A DNA stretch of 32,468 nt from Burkholderiales bacterium (lineage in GTDB: Bacteria > Pseudomonadota > Gammaproteobacteria > Burkholderiales > Burkholderiaceae_C): the NCBI GenBank assembly GCA_018969975.1, contig JAGWXI010000024.1:1-32468 (forward strand), given 5' to 3'. Below the pieces are notes generated by a model. The model was given only the letters and a program-made list of their open reading frames with translations, did no database searches and was not told the origin of the DNA. The translations under genes and the position numbers were made by a program. This document shows, in pieces, positions 25,113-32,468 of this stretch (within the stretch, counting starts at the first letter, position 1; every line of letters starts with the position of its first letter).

Positions 25113-26099
25113 ATGGCACACGGTCCTTCTATCCCGTTTGAAACCAATTCCCGCTATCCCGACCCACGCATCGAGGTTCTTGACGAGCGGTTCTTGAAGT
25201 TGCGTTTGTTTAGCAGCAGTGTTGAACAAATTGCCAGTGGACTGCGCTGGGCTGAGGGCCCGCAATGGTTTGGCGATGGGCGCTACTTACTGGTCTCCGA
25301 CATTCCCAACAACCGCATCGTGCGTTGGGACGATGCTTCGGGGCAGTTGGGTGAGTTCAGAAATCCTTCCAACAACGCCAACGGGCATGCGCGCGACATG
25401 CAAGGCCGTTTATTGACCTGTGAGCACCAAACGCGGCGTATTACGCGGACTGAATACAACGGCTCCATCACCGTTTTGGCCGATCACTTTGAGGGCAAAC
25501 GTCTCAATTCCCCCAACGACATCATTTGCCAACGCAATGGCGCTATTTGGTTTACCGATCCGCCGTTTGGAATTTCAGGGGATTGGGAGGGCGACCCAGC
25601 GCCCTCTGAAGTGGTCGCGTCTGTTTATCGAATAGACCCTGAGACCGGGCAGTTGCAACAAATCTTGTCCGACTTACAAGGACCCAATGGCTTGGCGTTC
25701 TCGCCAGACGAATCCACACTCTATGTGGTGGAGAGCCGAGCGCACCCCTATAGAAAGCTATGGGCTTTCGACGTGCAAGAACAAGGCAAAGGCAGTGTGC
25801 AACTCACCCACAAACGCTTGTTTACCGAAGCCACTGACCATGGAGCGATCGATGGCTTCGCAGTCGACGTGCAGGGTAATTTATGGTGTGGTTGGGGCAG
25901 CGATGGCTCCCCCGGTGCTGAACCTGAAAAAATAGACGGTGTTCGTGTATTCACCCCAGATGGCACAGCCATCGCCCACATACATCTGCCAGAGCGATGC
26001 GCCAATGTGTGCTTTGGGGGCGCCAAAAACAACCGTTTGTTTATGGCGGCGAGCCACTCGGTTTACGCTTTGTATACCAATACACGCGGCGCTATCTAG
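25113..26099 (+). CDS. SMP-30/gluconolactonase-family lactonase
   Basis: The 328-residue protein is a six-bladed beta-propeller of the SMP-30/gluconolactonase/LRE family. Metal-site landmarks are Glu in LRWAEGPQWF (about residue 48), Asn in LNSPNDIICQ, the LQGPNGLAFSPDES blade with Asn, and the Asp in GAIDGFAVDVQG. No signal peptide is seen, so it is cytoplasmic. Directly after uronate dehydrogenase, a role in opening the galactaro- or glucarolactone is likely; other sugar lactones are possible. A ribosome binding site (gagg) precedes the ATG at 25113. Confidence 0.85.
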   Translation: MAHGPSIPFETNSRYPDPRIEVLDERFLKLRLFSSSVEQIASGLRWAEGPQWFGDGRYLLVSDIPNNRIVRWDDASGQLGEFRNPSNNANGHARDMQGRLLTCEHQTRRITRTEYNGSITVLADHFEGKRLNSPNDIICQRNGAIWFTDPPFGISGDWEGDPAPSEVVASVYRIDPETGQLQQILSDLQGPNGLAFSPDESTLYVVESRAHPYRKLWAFDVQEQGKGSVQLTHKRLFTEATDHGAIDGFAVDVQGNLWCGWGSDGSPGAEPEKIDGVRVFTPDGTAIAHIHLPERCANVCFGGAKNNRLFMAASHSVYALYTNTRGAI

Positions 26100-26139
26100 C
26101 CCTTAGAACCCGTTAATCACCAAACTTGGAAAGCTGTTC

Positions 26140-27117
26140 ATGTTGAATCTTCAAAACTTGAAAACTACCTTCACCTGTGGCGTGCTACTGGCAACTGCCT
26201 TGACGGGCATGGCCCAGCAGTCTTATCCCAATCGTCCAGTCAAAATCATTGTGCCGTTTGCCGCAAGTGGCCCTGCTGATAACTACGCGCGTTTCATGGC
26301 GCAGCGTTTGCAAGAGGCACTTGGGCAAAGCTTTGTGGTCGACAACCGGCCGGGAGCAGGCTCGATCATCGGCACCGACGCTGCAGCCAAATCAGCCCCT
26401 GATGGCTACACCTTGTTGATGATGTCCAACACCCAAACCGTCAACGAGTCTCTGATCCCTGTGAGGCCTTACAACTTGCTCAAAGATCTGGTTCCTATCG
26501 CGCCTGTCAATTACTCCGACTTGGTGTTTGTCGCACATCCCAGCGTTCCTGCGCAAAATTTGGCTGAACTCATCAAGTACGCCAAGGCCAACCCAGGCAA
26601 GATCAACTATGCCTCTTCAGGTAATGGCACGCCCTACCACATGGCTGGTGAATTGTTCAAACACATGGCTGGCGTGAATATGACGCACATCCCATACAAA
26701 GGCAGTGCTGCTGCACGAACTGACGTGTTGTCTGGTCAAGTCGATGTGATGTTTGATGCCGTCACCACCATGACTGAGAACATCAAAGCGGGCAAAGTGC
26801 GCGGTCTCGCTACAACTGGCCGAACCCGCTCCAGCGTTGCCCCTGAGTTGCCTACGGTCAACGAAGACGCTGTGCCCAAATACGAGGCCTTGATTTGGCT
26901 TGGCTTGATGGCACCTGCGGGCACGCCTGATCCGATAGTGCAACGCTTAAATAGCGAGATCAACAAGATCGTTAATTCGCCTGACGTTAAAGCCGCCTGG
27001 GCCAAGCAAGGCGCGGTAGCCATGTCGATGAATGCAGCCACATTTGCTAAATATGTTGCAGACGATGTAGCCAAGTGGGCCACGATCGTCAAAGTCTCAG
27101 GCGCTAAGGCGGATTGA
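26140..27117 (+). CDS. Tripartite tricarboxylate transporter binding protein (Bug/TctC family)
   Basis: The 325-residue protein has a signal peptide (cleavage after GMA, about residue 24) and the typical Bug start YPNRPVKIIVPFAASGPADN. VVDNRPGAGSIIGTDAAAKS, DGYTLLMMSN and INYASSGNGTPYHMAGELFK follow. It binds carboxylates or other small molecules in the periplasm. Burkholderiales carry many Bug proteins without adjacent TctA/TctB membrane parts, as here. Position after udh and the lactonase suggests a sugar-acid ligand, but that is only inferred. Confidence 0.92.
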   Translation: MLNLQNLKTTFTCGVLLATALTGMAQQSYPNRPVKIIVPFAASGPADNYARFMAQRLQEALGQSFVVDNRPGAGSIIGTDAAAKSAPDGYTLLMMSNTQTVNESLIPVRPYNLLKDLVPIAPVNYSDLVFVAHPSVPAQNLAELIKYAKANPGKINYASSGNGTPYHMAGELFKHMAGVNMTHIPYKGSAAARTDVLSGQVDVMFDAVTTMTENIKAGKVRGLATTGRTRSSVAPELPTVNEDAVPKYEALIWLGLMAPAGTPDPIVQRLNSEINKIVNSPDVKAAWAKQGAVAMSMNAATFAKYVADDVAKWATIVKVSGAKAD

Positions 27118-27118
27118 G

Positions 27119-27814
27119 ATGGAGTTACATCTGCTCAGCGGCGGCGCCGCTGCAGGCCTAGTGCATCCATTGAAATCCCAGTTTGAAGCAAAGCATGGGT
27201 GTGACTTGCGCTGTACTTTCAGTGCCGTTGGTGCAATGAAAGAAGCCTTGCTTGCCGGAACTCCTTGCGATGTGGTGATCCTCTCCCAATCCTTGGTGCA
27301 AGGATTGATCGACAGCGGACATGTAAAAGCTGGCAGTTTGAAAGCCCTTGGCAAGGTGAAAACAGGTATTGCTGTCAAGCATGCCGCGCCTTTTCCCGCC
27401 ATTTCCACCCCGGCTGATTTGCAAGCTGCGTTCAGAAAAGCCGAGGGTATTTATTTTCCAGACCCGCAACTGGCAACTGCTGGTATCCACTTTTTCAAAG
27501 TGCTTCAAACATTGGGACTCGCAACCGAATTGGCAGACCGCTTTCGCACCTACCCAAATGGTGCGACTGCGATGAAAGCCATGGCGCAAGCAACGGGGCA
27601 AGTGATTGGATGCACACAGGTTACTGAGATCCAATACACCGAAGGCGTCGACTTGGTGGGAGTCTTACCCCCAGAATTTGAACTGGCAACCATCTATGCG
27701 CTGGGTATCACGTCGCAAACCCAGCAACCGATGCTGGCGCAGGCCTTCTCCAATACATTGACAGATGCCTCTACCCAAGCACTGCGAGTCGCTGGTGGTT
27801 TTGAATTACTCTGA
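27119..27814 (+). CDS. ModA-like binding-protein domain without signal peptide
   Basis: The 231-residue protein has a type 2 periplasmic-binding fold like molybdate-binding ModA: LHLLSGGAAAGLVHPLKSQFE, then CTFSAVGAMKEALLAGTPCD, then DVVILSQSLVQGLIDSGHV, and a late EGVDLVGVLPPEFELATIYA. Unlike ModA it begins directly with the first beta strand and has no signal peptide, so it should stay in the cytoplasm. It starts one base after the Bug gene stop, so it is translated with it. Similar signal-less proteins occur in other Burkholderiales near sugar-acid or Bug genes, to my recollection; the ligand and role are unknown. Confidence 0.8.
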   Translation: MELHLLSGGAAAGLVHPLKSQFEAKHGCDLRCTFSAVGAMKEALLAGTPCDVVILSQSLVQGLIDSGHVKAGSLKALGKVKTGIAVKHAAPFPAISTPADLQAAFRKAEGIYFPDPQLATAGIHFFKVLQTLGLATELADRFRTYPNGATAMKAMAQATGQVIGCTQVTEIQYTEGVDLVGVLPPEFELATIYALGITSQTQQPMLAQAFSNTLTDASTQALRVAGGFELL

Positions 27815-27828
27815 TCCAACACCCCCGC

Positions 27829-28383
27829 ATGCACAAGGCCTTCAACCCTGAGTCTGAGAGCGATGAGGACGAAGTAGGTCTTCCTCCTCTACCAGCAGGG
27901 GGCAAAAATTACATCACGCCCCGTGGCTATGCAGCACTGCGCGCTGAACTCTTTGACTTGATAGATAACGAACGCCCCAAGGTGGTCGACATCGTGCATT
28001 GGGCCGCAAGCAACGGCGATCGTTCAGAAAACGGCGATTACATCTACGGAAAAAAACGCTTGCGTGAGATCGATCGGCGTATACGCTTTTTGACCAAACG
28101 CCTAGAAATAGCCGAAGTAACTGAGCCGAGCGTGCACTTTGGCAAAGACCAAGTCTTTTTTGGCGCAACCGTCACCTATATTGAAGAGACGGGAGAGGAA
28201 CGCACGGTCACGATTTTGGGAATTGATGAGGCTGAGAGCCTCAGAGGCGAGGTGACCTGGATTTCTCCCATTGCGCGCGCCTTGCTCAAAGCGCGCGAAG
28301 GCGATGTGGTCAAACTATTTACGCCCAAAGGAGTGCAGGAAATTGAAGTACTTCGCGTGCGTTATCCGCAGGCTACGCAGTAA
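27829..28383 (+). CDS. greB: Transcription elongation factor GreB
   Basis: GreB binds in the secondary channel of RNA polymerase and stimulates cleavage of backtracked RNA. The 184-residue protein has an acidic N-terminal extension (ESESDEDEVG) not found in the 158-residue E. coli protein. It then has the coiled-coil domain (NYITPRGYAALRAELFDL, VVDIVHWAASNGDRSENGDY with the acidic tip residues, KKRLREIDRRIRFLTKRL) and the FKBP-like C-terminal domain (GATVTYIEETGEERTVTILG, ISPIARALLKAREGDVV). The GDRSENGDY tip is typical for GreB/GreA. The ribosome binding site is poor; the gene follows the ModA-like gene by 14 bases and converges on spoT with an 11-base coding overlap. Confidence 0.93.
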   Translation: MHKAFNPESESDEDEVGLPPLPAGGKNYITPRGYAALRAELFDLIDNERPKVVDIVHWAASNGDRSENGDYIYGKKRLREIDRRIRFLTKRLEIAEVTEPSVHFGKDQVFFGATVTYIEETGEERTVTILGIDEAESLRGEVTWISPIARALLKAREGDVVKLFTPKGVQEIEVLRVRYPQATQ

Positions 28384-30634
28384 CTCTTAACCGGTCGGCT
28401 TTGATCACTGCATGTAAACGGCGTAATTTACGCAACACAGATTCAATATGTGCAGCGTCGCGCACGCTGATAACAAAGCGTAAATCGGCGGTTTCTTGTC
28501 CAGAAACCTCGTCGGGCATGTTGACATGGTTGATGTCAGCCTCTGCCGAGGTGATAGTGGAGGCGACTCTGGCCAAAACGCCTTTACCGTTATTGACTGT
28601 GACAACCAGGCCAGCTTCAAAAGTTCGCACGGGCTCGTCAGCCCATTCCACAGCAATAAATCGTTCGCTGTCTTTGTATTTCAAATGCTGAGCGCTTGGG
28701 CAGGATTCTTGGTGCACTACCAAACCTTCGCCCCGCCCCAAGTAGCCCAAAATAGCGTCGCCCGGTAGGGGTCTGCAACAAGGTGCATATTGCACAGATG
28801 CATTGGTACTGCCGTCGACTATGACGCTACCTTGAGAAATAGTCTCGTGGGCAGTAAAGCGCTCACGACTCATCAACAAAGGATCTGGCTTTTGACCGGA
28901 TTCAAAAAGCAATTTAGCCATGCGCTTGGCCACGATGCTAGCCACGCGCTTACCTAATCCAATATCTACTAGCAATTCGTCTAGGGACTTGCTGCCAGTA
29001 AAACGCAACAACTTGTCCCACAAAAGTTGGTGCTTGGTGTCGACAGCGGGCATGTTTTCTATGCCCTCAGCACGTAGCGCTTGGGCCAGTAATTTTTCAC
29101 CCAAGTCCAGCGATTCGGCTTGCGCCATGGTTTTGAGATGGTGGCGAATCTTGGAGCGAGCTCGTCCTGTTCGAACAAAACCTAACCAAGCTGGGTTGGG
29201 TGTTGCATCGGCAGAGGTGATGACTTCCACCACATCACCGTTAGAGACCTCCGTACGCAGTGCAACAGGCGCGCCATTGATCTTGGCGGAGGTGGCGTGA
29301 TCACCCACGTCGCTATGCACCGCATAAGCAAAGTCGACCACGGTAGCCCCACGGGGCATGGCCATGATGCGACTCTTAGGTGTAAATACATAGACTGCGT
29401 CGGGAAACAAGTCGACCTTGACATGGTCCCAAAACTCAGTTGCATCACGCGTCTCATCTTGGATGTCGAGCAAAGATTGCAACCATTGGTTACCTAGGTT
29501 GTCGCTGTTATCGGTATAAGCCTCGCTGGATTTATAGAGCCAATGGGCGGCAACACCTGATTCGGCAACCAAATGCATGGGTTCGGTACGCATTTGAAAT
29601 TCCACATTCAAACCAGACGGCCCCACCAAAGTGGTGTGTAAAGACTGGTAGCCATTGAGCTTGGCAATCGCAATATGGTCTTTGAACCTGCCTGGGACTG
29701 GTTTGTAGAGTTGGTGAAGAACACCCAAAGCTGTGTAACAGTCTGTGACTTTTGGCAAGATCAGTCGAAAGCCGTAGATATCTGTGACTTGCGCAAAACT
29801 GAGGTGTTTGTTGTCCATTTTTTTATAAATGGAATAGAGCGTTTTTTCGCGTCCGGAGATACGCACCGACAAACCAGCTTTGTTAAATGCTGTCTCGACC
29901 TCGTGTTGCACCCGTTTCATCAAATCGCGCCGACGCTGGCGTGCTTTGTTCACTGCTTTACCTAAAACCTGGTAGCGCCAAGGCATGAGGTGCTGGAATG
30001 CCAACTCTTGCAACTCGCGGTAGGTTTGGTTCAGGCCTAAGCGGTGCGCGATGGGTACATAAATCTCCAAGGTTTCTCTGGAAATCCGACCCCACTTGCT
30101 ACGCGGCATATCGCCCATGGTGCGCATGTTGTGGCTACGGTCCGCAAGTTTGACCAAAATAACCCGGACATCCCGAGCCATCGCCAAAAGCATCTTTCGG
30201 AAAGATTCGGCCTGATTTTCTTCTCGCGTATTGAATTCAAGCTTGTCGAGTTTGGTTAAGCCGTCGACTAATTCAGCTACTTGTATGCCAAAACGTTCGA
30301 TCAAATCGGCTTTGGTGATGCCGCAGTCTTCCATCGCATCGTGCAGTAGAGCGGCCGAAAGGGCCTGGGCATCCAACTTCCACTCAGCACATTGGGAAGC
30401 AACCGCGATGGGATGGGTGATGTAGGGTTCGCCGTTATTTCTAATCTGGCCTAAATGCGCTTCATCGGAGTATTTGTAGGCGCGCCTGACTTGGGCTAGG
30501 CCTTCTGCGCTCAAATAATCTAATTTCGCAGTGAGTGCAGCAAAACTTGCCGCCGCCGCGTTGACCGCAGCAAGACTAGCCACCGCTTTGTCTTTGGCAA
30601 GCGCGCGGGCTATCGGGGTTTGAAGAGCACTCAT
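28373..30634 (-). CDS. spoT: Bifunctional (p)ppGpp synthetase/hydrolase (SpoT/Rsh)
   Basis: The 753-residue cytoplasmic enzyme makes and degrades (p)ppGpp. The HD hydrolase domain is intact: YITHPIAVA (His74), LLHDAMEDC (His98-Asp99, Glu102-Asp103) and LVKLADRSHNMRTM. The synthetase domain shows YSIYKKMDNK, TDIYGFRLIL, GRFKDHIAIAKLNGYQSLHT and the EFQMRTEPMH end; the RFKD form (RxKD) is that of bifunctional SpoT-type enzymes, not of RelA (ExDD). TGS (VYVFTPKSRIMAMPRGATVV) and C-terminal ACT domains follow. In related genomes it follows rpoZ directly; here a RES/Xre pair intervenes, and it starts 57 bases after the RES stop, probably as part of that transcript or from a short local promoter I cannot see. 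Confidence 0.95.
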   Translation of the reverse strand: MSALQTPIARALAKDKAVASLAAVNAAAASFAALTAKLDYLSAEGLAQVRRAYKYSDEAHLGQIRNNGEPYITHPIAVASQCAEWKLDAQALSAALLHDAMEDCGITKADLIERFGIQVAELVDGLTKLDKLEFNTREENQAESFRKMLLAMARDVRVILVKLADRSHNMRTMGDMPRSKWGRISRETLEIYVPIAHRLGLNQTYRELQELAFQHLMPWRYQVLGKAVNKARQRRRDLMKRVQHEVETAFNKAGLSVRISGREKTLYSIYKKMDNKHLSFAQVTDIYGFRLILPKVTDCYTALGVLHQLYKPVPGRFKDHIAIAKLNGYQSLHTTLVGPSGLNVEFQMRTEPMHLVAESGVAAHWLYKSSEAYTDNSDNLGNQWLQSLLDIQDETRDATEFWDHVKVDLFPDAVYVFTPKSRIMAMPRGATVVDFAYAVHSDVGDHATSAKINGAPVALRTEVSNGDVVEVITSADATPNPAWLGFVRTGRARSKIRHHLKTMAQAESLDLGEKLLAQALRAEGIENMPAVDTKHQLLWDKLLRFTGSKSLDELLVDIGLGKRVASIVAKRMAKLLFESGQKPDPLLMSRERFTAHETISQGSVIVDGSTNASVQYAPCCRPLPGDAILGYLGRGEGLVVHQESCPSAQHLKYKDSERFIAVEWADEPVRTFEAGLVVTVNNGKGVLARVASTITSAEADINHVNMPDEVSGQETADLRFVISVRDAAHIESVLRKLRRLHAVIKADRLRVTA

Positions 30635-30662
30635 AAGCTCGACTTTACCCTCAGACTGGTTC

Positions 30663-30687
30663 GGATTTGTAGGTTAGTCACAAATCC
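30663..30687. repeat. Inverted repeat between the RES gene and spoT
   Basis: An 8-bp perfect stem, ggatttgt/acaaatcc with a 9-base loop, fills much of the 57-base gap between the RES stop and the spoT start. There is no T-tract on the minus strand, so it is not an ordinary terminator. It might be an attenuating or RNA-stabilising stem. Confidence 0.45.
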
Positions 30688-30691
30688 CGCG

Positions 30692-31405
30692 CTACCAGCC
30701 CTGCGTAGAAAACTGCATGGATTCCCTATCCCTTCGCAAGGTCACTTCATGCGGAGATACCGCCAGATACCAAGTTTGTCGCTCAGCATTTGGTTTTGGT
30801 TCTGCAAAGCCTGATGGCGTCAGCAAAGCTAAACACCATGAGGGCTTCGGATCACGAACTGATTGGTACAAAATAGCGCCCACTTTAGCTTCACGCGCCA
30901 CTCGGGCAAATTGCTGCGTTTGCGTGTAATCGTCGGGGTGTTGCCAAATGGTGGCATCTGCTTGGAAGGGGGGGTGCTGCAAATCAACCACTGACGTAGC
31001 TACCTCTGTCCAAAATGCAGTGTGGGCAACAGGATCGATACGCGACAAATCGATTGCGTCTTTGAGAAACTTCCAGCGCCAGTAGCCCAACTCTGCGCCA
31101 GCCGTCCTGACTGATTCCGCGCCATAAAACACTCCAGGATCGTTGACAGCGCGAAACCGTGACCCCCCTCGTTGGGGGTCATACCGAAAGGGTGTAGCTA
31201 GCAAGTAATCCAATCCAGCAGTGTCATGGGGTTGGCCGGGTTTACTCGACTCCAATAAGGACTCGAGCACATCTTGCTCATCGCGGTCGTCTACCAATTT
31301 CATGGTGGCGCCAATATGCTGCGATTCCACCATGCGCCAAACACGACCTCGCCAAGCGAAGGCTTCAGACGAGACCGCGGGAGGCGTCCAAATAGTGAAC
31401 GACAC
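30692..31405 (-). CDS. RES-domain toxin (NAD+-degrading family)
   Basis: The 237-residue protein carries a RES domain, named for conserved Arg, Glu and Ser. Visible landmarks are FAWRGRVWRMVESQHIGATM near the start with the Arg, the core GGSRFRAVNDPGVFYGAES with Arg and Glu, TAGAELGYWRWKF, and AILYQSVRDPKPSWCLAL with the Ser. RES toxins of known systems degrade NAD+. It overlaps the antitoxin gene by 41 bases and starts at a GTG (31405). The overlap means translation is tied to the antitoxin. It seems full length with no lost core residue, so it may be active. Some RES proteins act outside toxin-antitoxin pairs, but the neighbour supports the toxin reading. Confidence 0.88.
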   Translation of the reverse strand: MSFTIWTPPAVSSEAFAWRGRVWRMVESQHIGATMKLVDDRDEQDVLESLLESSKPGQPHDTAGLDYLLATPFRYDPQRGGSRFRAVNDPGVFYGAESVRTAGAELGYWRWKFLKDAIDLSRIDPVAHTAFWTEVATSVVDLQHPPFQADATIWQHPDDYTQTQQFARVAREAKVGAILYQSVRDPKPSWCLALLTPSGFAEPKPNAERQTWYLAVSPHEVTLRRDRESMQFSTQGW

Positions 31406-31745
31406 GGACCAACCCTTCTGTTTGACGAATCAGATCTACTGGTCGTCCGTTGAGCCCCAAATTCTCGCTTTTGAGCCACTGGCGTGCCGTCTGTTCATTG
31501 CCAACGATGGAATCAAGTGAGCGGAATACGCGCACGAATAGCAGGGCGAACTCCCATTCCTTGCGGCGTTCATCTAAATAGTATTCGCCGTTGTAGAGAC
31601 GGGTCACCGTGGGTGGGCTGACGCCTAGGATATTGGCGAGTAAGGCGCGCGAGATGTCCAGCCGTTCTGCCGCTCGGGCTACAGCTTTGGTCAGCACCGA
31701 GGACGGTTCGGGATTTGCGGCGAGATTTTTGGCAGATGGACGCAT
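31365..31745 (-). CDS. Xre/MbcA/ParS-type antitoxin
   Basis: The 126-residue protein has an Xre-like helix-turn-helix (about 22-52, ISRALLANILGVSPPTVTRL) and the C-terminal toxin-binding domain of the MbcA/ParS/Xre group (NEQTARQWLKSENLGLNGRP, then LIRQTEGLVRVVHYLDASRG). It should neutralise the RES toxin by covering its active site and repress the pair by binding the two palindromes just upstream. The ATG at 31745 has no good ribosome binding site; the predicted leader is short. Confidence 0.88.
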   Translation of the reverse strand: MRPSAKNLAANPEPSSVLTKAVARAAERLDISRALLANILGVSPPTVTRLYNGEYYLDERRKEWEFALLFVRVFRSLDSIVGNEQTARQWLKSENLGLNGRPVDLIRQTEGLVRVVHYLDASRGLV

Positions 31746-31754
31746 ACTTAATAA

Positions 31755-31798
31755 ATTTCTATAGAAATAATTATAAACCTATATTTCTGTAGAAATAT
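31755..31798 (-). promoter_or_regulatory. Promoter with two operator palindromes for the antitoxin-toxin pair
   Basis: ATTTCTATAGAAAT (31755-31768, perfect) and ATATTTCTGTAGAAATAT (31781-31798, 8-bp arms around GT) share the half-site ATTTCT and have centres 28 bases apart. A perfect -10, TATAAT on the minus strand (31775-31770), lies between them; the -35 region falls inside the second palindrome and is weak. This is the layout expected for autorepression by the Xre antitoxin. Confidence 0.75.
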
Positions 31799-31853
31799 TT
31801 AAGACTGACATATTTGGGTCGATCCCGCTGGTGATTGCCTCTATTCACCCAAC

Positions 31854-31882
31854 AAAAAAGCACCGTAAAACGGTGCTTTTTT
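31854..31882. terminator. Bidirectional terminator after rpoZ
   Basis: A 12-bp stem that includes gcaccg/cggtgc, with a 5-base loop, has A-runs and T-runs on the two sides. It follows the rpoZ stop by about 15 bases on the minus strand and isolates gmk-rpoZ from the toxin-antitoxin pair and spoT. Confidence 0.9.
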
Positions 31883-31897
31883 CAGGGGTAAGGGTTG

Positions 31898-32101
31898 TTA
31901 ACCTGGTACTTTTTTGAGCATTTCTGTGCCGACTAGACCAGCAGCGATTTCTCGCAAGGCAGTAACGCCTGGTTTGTTTTTGCTGTCAACTTTTGGGGTG
32001 TGGCCTTGGCTCAACATGCGAGCGCGGTATGTGGCGCAGAGCACTAGCTGGAAGCGGTTGGGGATGTGTTCAAGACAGTCTTCAACGGTAATACGGGCCA
32101 T
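31898..32101 (-). CDS. rpoZ: RNA polymerase omega subunit
   Basis: The 67-residue protein matches the short betaproteobacterial omega subunit: [20 protein letters not shown], then the [10 protein letters not shown] segment, and [17 protein letters not shown]. Omega helps assemble core RNA polymerase and forms part of a ppGpp site in proteobacteria. A ggag ribosome binding site lies before the ATG. It follows gmk by 19 bases. Confidence 0.95.
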   Translation of the reverse strand: MARITVEDCLEHIPNRFQLVLCATYRARMLSQGHTPKVDSKNKPGVTALREIAAGLVGTEMLKKVPG

Positions 32102-32120
32102 GGATGCTCCAGAGGTCGAT

Positions 32121-32468
32121 TTATTTGAGGTTTAAGGCGTCGAATACGTCCGCCCGAGCTCGGCGCTGTGCCGAATATTTGAGTCGTTGCGCATGAACAA
32201 CAGCTTTGAGGTCGAAAACTGCACGTTCAAACAACTCATTGATTATAACGAAATCGAATTGACTGGCCTTGGCCATCTCCTGCGCGGCATTCTCCAAGCG
32301 CAATGCAATCACGTCGGGCGCATCTTCTCCTCGGTTGTGAAGCCGTGATTTGAGCTCCTCCCAGCTTGGCGGAAGGATGAAGATAGAAACAGCATTGGCA
32401 AATAGTTTTTTGACTTGCACCGCACCTTGAAAGTCGATCTCGAGCACCACGTCTGCGCCTTGGGCAAT
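32121..32468 (-). CDS. gmk: Guanylate kinase, C-terminal part (5' end outside window)
   Basis: The frame stays open to the window edge. The visible 115 residues are the C-terminal part of guanylate kinase, which converts GMP to GDP with [20 protein letters not shown] with the conserved Asp of the nucleotide site, [20 protein letters not shown] (lid), and [20 protein letters not shown] (the YDYVVVND-like region). A GTG at 32450 is internal, not the start. The P-loop lies outside the window. Confidence 0.93.
   Translation of the reverse strand: MAQGADVVLEIDFQGAVQVKKLFANAVSIFILPPSWEELKSRLHNRGEDAPDVIALRLENAAQEMAKASQFDFVIINELFERAVFDLKAVVHAQRLKYSAQRRARADVFDALNLK

Noticed and set aside
24587-25147. 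Minus-strand open frame of 186 codons across the udh-lactonase junction
   Set aside because: Antisense to two strongly supported genes, with no domain; it is a shadow of their codon structure.
27791-27798. GCTGGTGG, identical to the E. coli Chi site
   Set aside because: A single 8-mer inside a coding region is expected by chance, and the Chi sequence of this organism is unknown.

Overview
The window looks like the chromosome of a betaproteobacterium of the order Burkholderiales, probably Comamonadaceae-like. The reasons are the gmk-rpoZ-(spoT) order with greB convergent to spoT, a Bug/TctC-type solute-binding protein, a 67-residue omega subunit, a GreB with an N-terminal extension, and moderate GC with long minus-strand operons. 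No rRNA, tRNA, CRISPR array, insertion sequence or phage gene was recognised. The genus is inference only.

Layout. Positions 1-291 hold the C-terminal end of a CHAT-domain (caspase-like protease) protein on the plus strand. It faces acs (acetyl-CoA synthetase, 343-2307, minus), with a terminator between them. From 15609 down to 2417 runs one long minus-strand gene train: recC, recB, recD, then three genes that I read as zorA (MotA-like proton channel with a coiled-coil tail), zorB (MotB/OmpA-like stator partner) and zorC (EH-signature protein), then a DUF4337 membrane protein and a terminator. The rec and zor genes overlap or nearly touch. No zorD helicase or zorE nuclease is present here. 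This RecBCD-coupled, effector-less Zorya-like arrangement is the most interesting element of the window: RecBCD may serve as the DNA-destroying arm of a membrane-anchored, ion-driven antiphage device.

Upstream of recC lies an AT-rich gap and an AT-rich orphan gene (15908-16384). Then comes a minus-strand membrane block, 16484-21302: a Cys-containing membrane-anchored protein, a two-voltage-sensor K+ channel with a near-canonical filter, and a second unit with two shorter paralogous channels whose pore filters depart from the K+ signature, followed by a flavin-reductase-fold protein. Next is a complete NitT/TauT-type ABC importer (21386-24015, minus). Divergent from it is a plus-strand sugar-acid cluster (24290-27814): uronate dehydrogenase, SMP-30-type lactonase, a Bug binding protein and a signal-less ModA-like binding protein. 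A GntR-type palindrome lies in the divergent gap.

The right end is the conserved housekeeping block greB > < spoT ... rpoZ, gmk (cut by the window edge). A RES/Xre toxin-antitoxin pair sits between rpoZ and spoT, behind a strong terminator and with its own operator-flanked promoter. Transcription of the stringent-response gene spoT may therefore now depend on the toxin-antitoxin promoter.
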